Source of the DNA: DASRDR01 sp963812945 [NCBI: uncultured Candidatus Rokubacteria bacterium]
Lineage (GTDB): Bacteria; Methylomirabilota; Methylomirabilia; Rokubacteriales
Assembly: GCA_963812945.1 (NCBI GenBank)
Contig: CAWEXD010000008.1
Coordinates: 744,001 to 808,000 of the forward strand
DNA length: 64,000 nt
Direction of reading: 5' to 3'
Part shown: one piece after another, positions 49,476-57,480 of the stretch
Numbering within the stretch: the first letter of the stretch is position 1
How the letters are laid out: the number at the start of each line of letters is the position of its first letter
Program-made: the position numbers and the translations under genes
Notes under the pieces: generated by a model
What the model was told of the DNA's origin: nothing
Seen by the model: the letters and a program-made list of their open reading frames with translations, nothing else
Database searches by the model: none

Positions 49476-50465
49476 ATGGCGAGGGGGCTGAGCGGACCCA
49501 TCGGGATCCTGGACGAGCACCCGGAGTGGTCGCGCCGGCTCCTCGACGAGCTCGACCGGCGCGGGCTCCCGTGGGAGAAGATCGACCACTCGAGCCACGC
49601 TTTCGACCCGCGGGACCGGCGCGCCCGCCACGCGGTCATCGTCAACCGCACGAGCCCGTCCTCCCACACACGCGGCCATCGAGGCGTGCTGTTCTACGCG
49701 GAGGCCTTGCTGTCTCACTACGAGTCCCTCGGGATCCCGGTCGTGAATCCTGTCGCCGCGTATCGCTTCGAGAAGTCCAAGGCGCTCCAGCTCGGGCTCT
49801 TCGAGCGCGTGGGCGCCCGCTATCCCCGCAGCCTGGTCGTGAACCACCCGATCCGCGCGCTGGCCGCGCTCGACACGCTGCGGCTGCCGGTGGTCGTGAA
49901 GCCGAACGTGGGCGGGTCGGGGGCGGGTATCGTGCGGGTGGACTCGAAGGCGGAGCTCGAGTCGGCGCTCGCCCGCCTCGATCTCGGCCCGGACGGCACG
50001 GCGCTGGTCCAGGAGTATGTGGAGTCCACGGAGGGTGCGATCGTCCGGATCGAGGTCCTGGGCGGCGAGTACCTGTACGCGATCCGCATCGTGCGCGATC
50101 CCGGTGCCGGGTTCAATCTCTGCCCGGCCGACATCTGCCAGGTGCCCGGCGGCGCGGCCGCGGCGAGCGCTGACCTCGGGGCGGGCCCGGTGAGCGCGCC
50201 GGCGGGTCTCACGGTCACCCGGTTCGACCCGCCGGCGGAGGCGATCGAGACCGTGATCCGGCTGGCGCGCGCGGCGTCCATCGACGTCGGCGGCGTGGAG
50301 TATCTGGTCGGGAAGGCCGATCGGCGGATCTACTACTACGACGTCAACGCGACGTCGAACTTCGTCGCGAACGCGGAGGCGGTCGTCGGCTTCGACCCGA
50401 CGGCGCGGTTCGCTGACTACATCGTCCGCCGGGCGCTCGAGCGCCGGGAGCCGGTCGCGGCCTAG
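49476..50465 (+). CDS. ATP-grasp (RimK-like) ligase
   Basis: ATP-grasp enzyme of about 329 residues, a family that joins a carboxylate to an amine using ATP. Recognisable parts are the SLGIPVVNPVAAYRFEKSKA linker, LPVVVKPNVGGSGAGIVRVD (ATP-binding Lys and Gly-rich loop, near residue 142), LVQEYVESTEGAIVRIEVLG and the Mg-binding end YYYDVNATSNFVANAEAVVG (Asp/Asn). ATG 49476 is chosen because GGAG lies 6 bases upstream; ATG 49473 and 49452 are alternatives. It is transcribed alone, converging on a gamma-glutamyltransferase. Substrates are unknown. Confidence 0.8.
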   Translation: MARGLSGPIGILDEHPEWSRRLLDELDRRGLPWEKIDHSSHAFDPRDRRARHAVIVNRTSPSSHTRGHRGVLFYAEALLSHYESLGIPVVNPVAAYRFEKSKALQLGLFERVGARYPRSLVVNHPIRALAALDTLRLPVVVKPNVGGSGAGIVRVDSKAELESALARLDLGPDGTALVQEYVESTEGAIVRIEVLGGEYLYAIRIVRDPGAGFNLCPADICQVPGGAAAASADLGAGPVSAPAGLTVTRFDPPAEAIETVIRLARAASIDVGGVEYLVGKADRRIYYYDVNATSNFVANAEAVVGFDPTARFADYIVRRALERREPVAA

Positions 50466-52081
50466 TAGGCGAGGGCCCAGCCGTCGCGGCGTGGGTCGGA
50501 GCCGGCCATCAAGAGGCCGGTTCCCGCGTCGCGGCGGATGATCTCCACCGAGCACGGCCCGTCGAGGTCGCCCAGGTCGACGACCGGGTGCCCCCGGGCG
50601 GCCAGCTCCGGGCGGACCTCCTCCGGGAAGCGCGCCTCCAGGTTGAGCGCGTCCGGGCAGTCGTGCGGCCAGTTCGCGTCCTGACCGGGCTGGGTGCTCG
50701 ACCACCGGGGCATCTCGGCCGCCTGCTGGGGGTCGTAGCCGAGGTCGAGCATCGCCGTCAGGACCTGCAGGTTCACCTGCACCTGGTAGTCGCCGCCCGG
50801 CGTGCCGAGAACGGCCCAGAGCTCCCCGCCTTTGAACACCATGGCCGGGTTCATCGTGTGACGGACCCGCTTGCCCGGCGCGAGGCGGTTCGGATGGTCC
50901 GGCTCGAGGTGCCACGGGCCCATGCGGTTGTTCAGGAGGATGCCCGTGTCGCCGGCCGTCACGCCGGAGCCGAAGGCGCTGTTGATGCTCTGGATGCCGG
51001 ACACCGCGTTGCCCTCGCCGTCCACCACGCAGAAGTAGGTGGTGTCTCCGGCCACCGTGGCGGCGGCCACCCGCGCGGGCGCCGCCCGCTTCGGGTCGAT
51101 CTCCGCCGCCCGGCGGGCGAGGTAGGCGGGCGAGAGGAGCTCGGCGAGCGGCGCCTCCACGAAGCGCGGGTCGCCGCTCCAGCGCTCGCGGTCGGCGAAG
51201 GCGAGCTTCTTCGCCTCGACCAGCGTGTGGACGAGGTCGGCGGAGAGCGCGCCCATGGCGGCGAGGTCGAAGTGCTCGACGATGCCGAGCTCCTGCAGGA
51301 GCACCCAGCCCATGGAGTTCGGCGGGGCTTCCCGGACCGTGTACCCGCGGTAGTCGAGCGCGATCGGCGCCTCGGCGTCGGCTCGGAAGGCCGCGAGATC
51401 CTCCGCGGTGAGGAGCGCCCCCGCCTCGCGGCACCCCGCTGCCAGCCGCCGCGCCAGCCCGCCCCGGTAGAACGCGTCCGCGCCCTCCCCGGCGAGCTCT
51501 TCGAGGGTCCGGGCCAGGGCCGGCTGGTCGATCGGCGTGCCGACCCGCGGGGCCTGCCCGTCGCGGAGGAACACGGCGCGGCTCCGAGGGTCGGCTCCGA
51601 GGGACGCGACCTGCTCGCCGGCGAAGTGGCGGTAGGCGCGCGTGACGCCGAACCCGTCCCGCGCGTAGTGGAGGGCGGTCTCGAGGAGCGACCCCCAGGG
51701 CCGCCGGCCGAAGCGGGCGTGCATCGCGCCCCAGGCCCCGACCGAGCCCGGCACCGAGACGGCGAGGGGTCCCGACAGCGGGATGCCGCCCGCATAGCGT
51801 TCGGGGGTGGCCGCCCGCGGCGCGGGGCCGGTCCCGTTGAAGACCAGTGCCTCGCCGGTCCGGCGGACGTGCACGTGGTAGAACCCGTCGCCGCCGAGCC
51901 CGGACATGAACGGCTCGACGACCGACAGCGTGGCCGCCACCGCGACCGCGGCGTCGACGGCGTTGCCGCCCGCCTGGAGCGCGAGGAGCCCGGCCTGGGT
52001 GGCGAGGGGGTGGTTCGAGGCGACGGCGCCCCGCCGCCCCATGATCAGCGGGCGATACGACCGCGGGCCTTCGTAGGCCAT
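50462..52081 (-). CDS. ggt: Gamma-glutamyltransferase
   Basis: Ntn-hydrolase-type gamma-glutamyltranspeptidase of 539 residues. It has ASNHPLATQAGLLALQAGGN, AVDAAVAVAATLSVVEPFMSGLGGDGF, and the autocleavage site with nucleophile Thr in GDTTYFCVVDGEGNAVS near residue 345, followed by FGSGVTAGDTGILLNNRM. It hydrolyses or transfers gamma-glutamyl groups, for instance from glutathione. No clear signal peptide is present, unlike E. coli Ggt, so it may be cytoplasmic. The gene overlaps the end of the ATP-grasp gene tail to tail by four bases. Confidence 0.88.
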   Translation of the reverse strand: MAYEGPRSYRPLIMGRRGAVASNHPLATQAGLLALQAGGNAVDAAVAVAATLSVVEPFMSGLGGDGFYHVHVRRTGEALVFNGTGPAPRAATPERYAGGIPLSGPLAVSVPGSVGAWGAMHARFGRRPWGSLLETALHYARDGFGVTRAYRHFAGEQVASLGADPRSRAVFLRDGQAPRVGTPIDQPALARTLEELAGEGADAFYRGGLARRLAAGCREAGALLTAEDLAAFRADAEAPIALDYRGYTVREAPPNSMGWVLLQELGIVEHFDLAAMGALSADLVHTLVEAKKLAFADRERWSGDPRFVEAPLAELLSPAYLARRAAEIDPKRAAPARVAAATVAGDTTYFCVVDGEGNAVSGIQSINSAFGSGVTAGDTGILLNNRMGPWHLEPDHPNRLAPGKRVRHTMNPAMVFKGGELWAVLGTPGGDYQVQVNLQVLTAMLDLGYDPQQAAEMPRWSSTQPGQDANWPHDCPDALNLEARFPEEVRPELAARGHPVVDLGDLDGPCSVEIIRRDAGTGLLMAGSDPRRDGWALAY

Positions 52082-52112
52082 CAGCCTCTCCGGGGTCGGC
52101 GGCCGAGAGACC

Positions 52113-53183
52113 CTAGACCGGCACGGTCCAGCCGCGGGCGTCGGGCACGCGCGCGTACTGGATGTCCACGATCGCGTCGTAGAGCTTCTGCGTCAGCTCG
52201 CCGGTCCGCCCGGTGCCGATGACGAGGCGCTCGCCCTTGTAGGCGAGCTCGCCGACGGGGGAGATCACGGCGGCGGTCCCCGTGCCCCACACCTCGCGCA
52301 GCGTCCCGTCGTGCGCGGCGCGCACCACCTCGGCGATGTCGATCGGGCGCTCGGAGACGCGGACGCCCCACTCGCGGAGGAGCGTCAGCACGGAGTCGCG
52401 CGTGACGCCGGGCAGGATCGTGCCGGTCGAGAGCGGCGGGGTGAGGACCTCGTCGCCGATCCGCATCATGATGTTCATGGTCCCGACCTCGTCGATGTAC
52501 TTCCGGTGGGCGCCGTCGAGCCAGAGCACCTGCGTGAACCCGGCGTGGTGCGCCTCCTCGGAGGCCGCCAGGCTGGCCGCGTAGTTGCCCCCGGTCTTCG
52601 CCCCGCCGATGCCGCCTTCCACGGCGCGCACGTACTTGTCCTCGACGCGGATCTTGACCGGGTTCATGCCTTCCTTGTAGTACGCGCCGACGGGAGACAG
52701 GATCACGAAGTAGAGGTACTGCTTCGCCGGGCGGACTCCGAGGAACGGCTCGCTGGCGACGATCGTCGGCCGGATGTAGAGCGCCGTGCCGACGCTCGAG
52801 GGCACCCAGTCCTGCTCGAGGCGCACCAGGTCGACCAGCGACTGGAGGCCGAGCTCCGGGTCCATGTCCGGGATGCAGAGGCGGCGGGCCGACATGTTCA
52901 TCCGCTCGACGTGCTTCTGGGGCCGGAAGAGCCGGACCCGGCCGTCCTTGCCACGGAACGCCTTCAGCCCGTCGAAGATCGCCTGCGCGTAGTGGAGCAC
53001 GGCGGCGGCCGGGTCCAGGCTGAGGGGCCCGTAGGGCTCGATCCGCGGATCGTACCAGCCCTTCTCCTCCTGGAAGTCGGCGATGAACATGTGGTCCGTG
53101 AAGACGGTGCCGAACCCGAGCTCCTGGTCCTTCGGCTTCGGCTTCTTGTGGGTCGCGCGGGTGATCCGGATGGGGTGACTCAT
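52113..53183 (-). CDS. ilvE: Branched-chain amino acid aminotransferase
   Basis: Fold-type IV transaminase of about 356 residues, of the longer BCAT type. It contains LGFGTVFTDHMFIADFQEEK, VLHYAQAIFDGLKAFRGKDG, RLCIPDMDPELGL, the Schiff-base Lys in GGIGGAKTGGNYAASL near residue 195 and VGTMNIMMRIGDEVLTPPL. It interconverts leucine, isoleucine or valine with their 2-oxo acids. ATG 53183 with gagga five bases upstream is preferred to the frame from 53201. It is divergent from a TPP-dependent enzyme gene. Confidence 0.9.
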   Translation of the reverse strand: MSHPIRITRATHKKPKPKDQELGFGTVFTDHMFIADFQEEKGWYDPRIEPYGPLSLDPAAAVLHYAQAIFDGLKAFRGKDGRVRLFRPQKHVERMNMSARRLCIPDMDPELGLQSLVDLVRLEQDWVPSSVGTALYIRPTIVASEPFLGVRPAKQYLYFVILSPVGAYYKEGMNPVKIRVEDKYVRAVEGGIGGAKTGGNYAASLAASEEAHHAGFTQVLWLDGAHRKYIDEVGTMNIMMRIGDEVLTPPLSTGTILPGVTRDSVLTLLREWGVRVSERPIDIAEVVRAAHDGTLREVWGTGTAAVISPVGELAYKGERLVIGTGRTGELTQKLYDAIVDIQYARVPDARGWTVPV

Positions 53184-53323
53184 GGTCGTCCTCGCTGGCA
53201 CCTCGCTCGGCGGTGTATCGATCCCGCAACCCGGGCTCGATGCGTCAGTCTAGCACGATCGCTACCGTCTCTGGCGTCGCTGGCGCCGCCGGCGGCGCGG
53301 GCTTCGGGGCCGCAGCGGCGTGC

Positions 53324-53329
53324 TATCAT
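53324..53329 (+). promoter_or_regulatory. -10-like box ahead of a 35-codon leader frame
   Basis: TATCAT ends 6 bases before GTG 53336. On the opposite strand a TAGACT near 53245 could serve the divergent aminotransferase. No good -35 was found. Confidence 0.3.
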
Positions 53330-53335
53330 CCGCGC

Positions 53336-53443
53336 GTGCCAGGGTCATCTCCGTCCCGAACGAGTCGGGCGCGCGGCGGGTCTGTTCGCCTCGCGGTCCT
53401 CGGAACCGCCACCGTCCCCCGCTGTCCAGGAGGCCATCCATGA
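53336..53443 (+). CDS. Possible 35-residue leader peptide coupled to the TPP enzyme gene
   Basis: GTG 53336 opens a 35-codon frame (starting VPGSSPSRTSRARGG and ending ATVPRCPGGHP) whose TGA overlaps the ATG of the TPP enzyme gene (ATGA at 53440). A -10-like box sits 6 bases upstream. The main gene has its own AGGAGG, so coupling would be regulatory rather than essential. There is no run of Val, Leu or Ile codons as in ilv attenuators. The frame is also open further upstream, so it may be accidental. Confidence 0.25.
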   Translation: MPGSSPSRTSRARGGSVRLAVLGTATVPRCPGGHP

Positions 53444-55074
53444 AGGGCGCTGCCGCCGTCGCCGAGATTCTCAAGCGTGAGGGAGTCGAGTTCCTGATCG
53501 GCTACCCCGTCAACACCGTCATCGAGGCCTCGGCGCAGGCCGACATCCGGACGATCATCGTCCGCCAGGAGCGCACGGGCATCCACATGGCCGACGCCGT
53601 GAGCCGGGTGACCTCGGGCGACCGGATCGGCGTGTTCACGATGCAGCACGGCCCCGGCGTCGAGAACTCGTTCGGCGGCGTCGCCCAGGCCTACGGCGAC
53701 TCGGTCCCCATCGTGATCATCCCCGGCGGCTACCCCCGCCGCCTCACCAACGTGCCGCCCAACTTCAACGCCTTCCTGAACTACCAGCACGTGACGAAGT
53801 CGGCGGAGCAGGTGATCATGGCCGACGCGATTCCGGACGCGATGCGCCGGGCCTTCACGCAGGTCCGGAACGGCCGTCCGCGCCCCGTGCTGGTCGAGAT
53901 CCCCGTGGACCTCATGACCGAGGAGGTGCCCGAGCCGCTCGATTACGTGCCCGCCCTCCGGACGCGGGTGGCGCCCGACCCGGTCGCCGTCAGCGAGGTC
54001 GCGCGGATCCTGGTTGCCGCCGAGCGACCGGTGATCTACGCAGGCCAGGGCGTCCACTACGCCAAGGCGTGGGAAGGCCTCCGGGCGCTCGCCGAGCTCC
54101 TGGAGTGCCCGGTCACCACGAGCCTCGAGGGCAAGAGCGCGTTCCCGGAGACCCACCCCCTGTCGCTCGGCTCGGGCGGTCGCTCGGTCCCGAAGGCCGT
54201 CCGCCAGTTCCTGGACGACGCCGACGTGATCTTCGGCGTCGGCTGCAGCTTCTCCACGACGAACTACGGCGTGAAGATGCCGAGGGGCAAGCGGATCATC
54301 CACTCGACGCTCGATACGGCGGACCTGTCGAAGGACGTGCGGGCCGATCACGCCCTGATCGGCGACGCCGGTCTCGTGATCGACGCCCTCCTCGTGGAGA
54401 TCAAGGACCGTCTCCACGGCAAGGCCCGGGGCCGCTCGGGCTCCGTGACCGAGCGCATCCGCGAGACGAAGTCCGCGTGGCTCGCCCAGTGGATGCCGCG
54501 ACTGACCCAGGCGACGAAGCCCCTGTCGCCGTACCGCGTGATCTGGGACCTGCTCCACACGGTGGACGTCTCCCGGACGATCATCACGCACGACGCGGGG
54601 AGCCCGCGGGACCAGCTCTCGCCCTTCTGGGAGTGCGTGACGCCGCTCTCCTACATCGGCTGGGGCAAGACGACCCAGCTCGGCTACGGCCTCGGGCTCG
54701 CCATGGGCGCGAAGCTCGCCCATCCCGACCGGCTCTGCGTGAACGTCTGGGGGGATGCGGCGATCGGCTTCACCGGGATGGACTTCGAGACCGCGGTGCG
54801 CGAGCGGATCCCCATCATGTCGGTCCTGCTGAACAACTTCTCGATGGCGATCGAGCTGAAGATCATGAAGACCGCGACCGAGAAGTACCGGAGCACGGAC
54901 ATCTCCGGGCACTACGCCGACATGGCGAAGGCCTTCGGCGGATACGGCGAGCGCGTGTCGGATCCGTCGGAGATCGTGCCGGCGATCCGCCGCGCGATGC
55001 GCAAGACGGAGGAGGGCGTGCCCGCGCTGCTCGAGTTCATCACGGAGAAGGCCGAGGACTTCTCCATCCACTAG
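53440..55074 (+). CDS. Thiamine pyrophosphate-dependent enzyme, acetolactate synthase-like
   Basis: TPP enzyme of 544 residues with the three-domain layout of acetolactate synthase relatives. N-terminal pyrimidine domain has the activating Glu in IIVRQERTGIHMADAVSR near residue 48. The central domain has RPVIYAGQGVHYAKAWEGL. The C-terminal TPP domain has WGDAAIGFTGMDFETAVRE then VLLNN, the Mg/TPP motif with GDA in place of GDG. It may be a decarboxylase or carboligase; it is not clearly IlvB, as no regulatory subunit is adjacent. ATG 53440 follows AGGAGG. Confidence 0.85.
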   Translation: MKGAAAVAEILKREGVEFLIGYPVNTVIEASAQADIRTIIVRQERTGIHMADAVSRVTSGDRIGVFTMQHGPGVENSFGGVAQAYGDSVPIVIIPGGYPRRLTNVPPNFNAFLNYQHVTKSAEQVIMADAIPDAMRRAFTQVRNGRPRPVLVEIPVDLMTEEVPEPLDYVPALRTRVAPDPVAVSEVARILVAAERPVIYAGQGVHYAKAWEGLRALAELLECPVTTSLEGKSAFPETHPLSLGSGGRSVPKAVRQFLDDADVIFGVGCSFSTTNYGVKMPRGKRIIHSTLDTADLSKDVRADHALIGDAGLVIDALLVEIKDRLHGKARGRSGSVTERIRETKSAWLAQWMPRLTQATKPLSPYRVIWDLLHTVDVSRTIITHDAGSPRDQLSPFWECVTPLSYIGWGKTTQLGYGLGLAMGAKLAHPDRLCVNVWGDAAIGFTGMDFETAVRERIPIMSVLLNNFSMAIELKIMKTATEKYRSTDISGHYADMAKAFGGYGERVSDPSEIVPAIRRAMRKTEEGVPALLEFITEKAEDFSIH

Positions 55075-55092
55075 GCGCGGCGCCGCGCGCTC

Positions 55093-55944
55093 GTGGCGGG
55101 AGGCGGGGGTCTCGGGGCGGTGGCGCTCGGCCTCGCGTCGGCGGCGAGCTGGGGCGGCGGGGACTTCGCCGGCGGGCTCGCGAGCCGGCGGGCGAGCGCG
55201 TCGGGCGTGGTCATCGCGTCGCAAGGGGTCGGCATCGCGCTGCTCGTCCTCCTGGCGGCCGCCACTGGCGAGGGGATGCCCGCTCCGGGCCAGCTCGGGT
55301 GGGCGGCCCTCGCCGGTGCCAACGGCGCCCTGGGGCTCTACGCCCTCTACACCGCGCTGGCATCCGGGCGGATGGCGATCGCGGCGCCGGTGTCGGGCGT
55401 CGTGGCGGCGGTCGTGCCCGTCCTCGTCGGCGCCGCCGTCGAGGGGCCGCCCGGCGCGCTCCGGCTCGTGGGTTTCGGCCTCGCGCTGGTCGGCGTGTGG
55501 CTTCTCGCGGCGCACGCCGGGGGTGTTCGGGCGGCAGGCTCGCGGGAGCTCCTCCTGCCGGTGCTCGCCGGGGTGAGCTTCGGGCTGTTCCTGGTCTTCA
55601 TCGACCGGGCGGCGACGACGGGCGTCCTGTGGCCGCTCACGCTCGCGCGTGCGACGTCGATGGCCGTCCTCACGGCGATCGGCGGCGTGACCGGAACGCT
55701 CCGGCTCCCCGGGCGGGCCGCGATCGGGCTCACCACCCTGGCCGGCGTCCTCGACACCGGCGGGAACGCGTTCTTCGCGCTCGCCGCCCAGGCCGGGCGG
55801 TTGGACGTCGCCGGCGTGCTGTCGTCCCTCTACCCGGCCTCCACCGTCGCCCTGGCTTGCCTGCTGCTCGGGGAGCGTCTGACCCTCCGTCAGACGGTGG
55901 GCGCCACCGCGACCCTCGCCGCCATCGCCTGCGTGGCCGCATGA
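55093..55944 (+). CDS. EamA/DMT-family transporter
   Basis: Inner-membrane drug/metabolite-type exporter of 283 residues with about ten membrane helices in two EamA repeats of five. Typical parts are ASWGGGDFAGGLASRRASA, ALYTALASGRMAIAAPVSGV near residue 85 and the second-half VAGVLSSLYPASTVALACLL followed by LLGERLTLRQ. GTG start 18 bases after the TPP enzyme stop suggests co-transcription. It may export a product of the preceding enzymes. The substrate is unknown. Confidence 0.85.
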   Translation: MAGGGGLGAVALGLASAASWGGGDFAGGLASRRASASGVVIASQGVGIALLVLLAAATGEGMPAPGQLGWAALAGANGALGLYALYTALASGRMAIAAPVSGVVAAVVPVLVGAAVEGPPGALRLVGFGLALVGVWLLAAHAGGVRAAGSRELLLPVLAGVSFGLFLVFIDRAATTGVLWPLTLARATSMAVLTAIGGVTGTLRLPGRAAIGLTTLAGVLDTGGNAFFALAAQAGRLDVAGVLSSLYPASTVALACLLLGERLTLRQTVGATATLAAIACVAA

Positions 55945-56020
55945 GTCCACAGGCCGCCACAGGCCGAAGGCCGTCCCATCGAGACCGTCCGATCAACTCG
56001 CGCGAAGCCTGGGTGGCCCA

Positions 56021-56908
56021 GTGAGCGAGGCCACCGTGGTCGCGGTCGTCGGCGCGCCGTACGACGGCGCGGCGACGCTCGGCTGGCCGGGCGCGCGCTA
56101 CGCGCCCGACGAGGTGCGGCGGCATCTCGGCTGGATGCGGATGCGCGTGCAGGACGACCACATCTACTGGGTGGACGAGGACCGCGTGGTGCCGTGGCGG
56201 GCGGAGCAGCTCGTGGACGCCGGCGACGCGCTCGTCGTGCCGCACGACCTCACGGCGACGCTCGCCGCCGTGCGGGCCAAGACCCGGGACGAGGCCGCGG
56301 CCGGCCGGATCCCCGCGGTGATCGGCGGGGACGACTCGATCCTCTTCCCGGCGGTGGCGGGCGTGCACGACGCCGTGACCGGGAGCCTCGCCATCGTGCA
56401 CCTGGACGCCCACCTGGATCTCCTCGACGAGTCGCCCGCCCAGGGGCGCTACAGCCAGTCGAGCGGGATGCGCCGCGCCCTCGAGCTCCCGCGCGTCGAG
56501 CCGCGTCTCTCGGTCCAGGTGGGGACGCGGAGCTTCAACTTCCCCAGCTCGAAGCGCTTCATCGACGAGGTGGGGCTGACGGAGCTGCCCGCGAAGCTCG
56601 TCGCCCGCCACGGGCTCGACTGGACGCTCGCGCGGATCCGGGAGGTCGTCGCCGGCGCGGACCACGTGTTCCTCAGCGTGGACCTCGACGTCCTCGACCC
56701 GGCCCACGCGCCCGGCGTGGGCTGGCACGAGCCGGGCGGGCTCACGAGCCGGGAGCTCCTCGACCTGGTCGTCGCGCTGGCGCCGTCCGTCCGCGGCTTC
56801 GCGCTGAACGAGCTCAACCCGATGACGGACGCGCGGGCGCAGTCGAGCATCCTCGCCGCGAACCTGGTCTTCCAGTTCGCGGTGGCCGCCGCGCAGCGAC
56901 CCGGCTAG
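56021..56908 (+). CDS. Ureohydrolase (arginase/agmatinase)-family protein with altered metal ligand
   Basis: Protein of 295 residues of the arginase/agmatinase fold. Metal motifs LDAHLDLLDE (D129, H131, D133) and SVDLDVLDPAHAPGVGW are intact. The first ligand motif GGDHS reads GGDDS, so His is Asp at residue 105. Such enzymes hydrolyse guanidino compounds to urea with two Mn ions; loss of this His may change the metal site or reaction. GTG start 76 bases after the transporter gene. It ends overlapping, tail to tail, the small coiled-coil gene by four bases. Confidence 0.8.
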   Translation: MSEATVVAVVGAPYDGAATLGWPGARYAPDEVRRHLGWMRMRVQDDHIYWVDEDRVVPWRAEQLVDAGDALVVPHDLTATLAAVRAKTRDEAAAGRIPAVIGGDDSILFPAVAGVHDAVTGSLAIVHLDAHLDLLDESPAQGRYSQSSGMRRALELPRVEPRLSVQVGTRSFNFPSSKRFIDEVGLTELPAKLVARHGLDWTLARIREVVAGADHVFLSVDLDVLDPAHAPGVGWHEPGGLTSRELLDLVVALAPSVRGFALNELNPMTDARAQSSILAANLVFQFAVAAAQRPG

Positions 56909-57228
56909 TCCTGGAGGCGGGCCTCGACCGCGTCGAGGCGCGCCTGGAGGTCCGCGATCTGACGCCTCAGCTGATCGACGCTCTGCCCGATCGCTTCGCG
57001 CTGGGCCTGCTCGCTGCCGGCCAGGGTCTCGACGCGCCGGAGCGTCTGGACGATCGCGAAGTACTCGGCCTCGAGGCGCTCGAGGCGTCGGTAGAGCTCG
57101 TCGAAGTGGCCGAGGATCTCCCGGAACTGCTCCTCGGACCGGCGCTCCAGCGCGGTGAACCGCTGGTCGATCTCCGCGAACTGCGTGCCGAGGAACTCGA
57201 CCAGCCGGCGATACTCGCTGTCCGTCAT
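56905..57228 (-). CDS. Small coiled-coil protein
   Basis: Protein of 107 residues, almost wholly heptad-patterned helix: FAEIDQRFTALERRSEEQF, FDELYRRLERLEAEYFAIV and LRRQIADLQARLDAVEARL. No membrane segment or signal. GGAGGA precedes the ATG, and TATGGT upstream could be a -10 box. Function unknown. The following 57229-57480 stretch holds no recognisable gene. Confidence 0.65.
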   Translation of the reverse strand: MTDSEYRRLVEFLGTQFAEIDQRFTALERRSEEQFREILGHFDELYRRLERLEAEYFAIVQTLRRVETLAGSEQAQREAIGQSVDQLRRQIADLQARLDAVEARLQD

Positions 57229-57480
57229 CCGAGTCCTCCCGGGCGCCAGGGAGCCCTACCATAGCACCACTCGAAGACGTGCAAGACGGCTGCCCGTGTC
57301 GGCCCTCTGGAAGCCCCGGAGAATTTCAGCCGACCTGACCGCCTCGCCTGGGGCAGCTGCTGCCGTTGCGGAACAGGGTGTAGGCGAACGGAGACATGGC
57401 GCGGCTGCGAGGGGCCCATCAGGGTCGGCGGGCTTCGGGTGTCGCCGGGATGGACGGTGAGCACCCGGCCGGGGGTGACC

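Noticed and set aside
53440-55074. Calling the TPP enzyme ilvB
   Set aside because: No regulatory subunit gene follows, and the TPP motif carries GDA rather than GDG; the reaction is undecided.
57229-57480. Possible small gene or RNA between the coiled-coil and MBL genes
   Set aside because: Short open frames exist but show no ribosome site, motif or clear hairpin; treated as noncoding.
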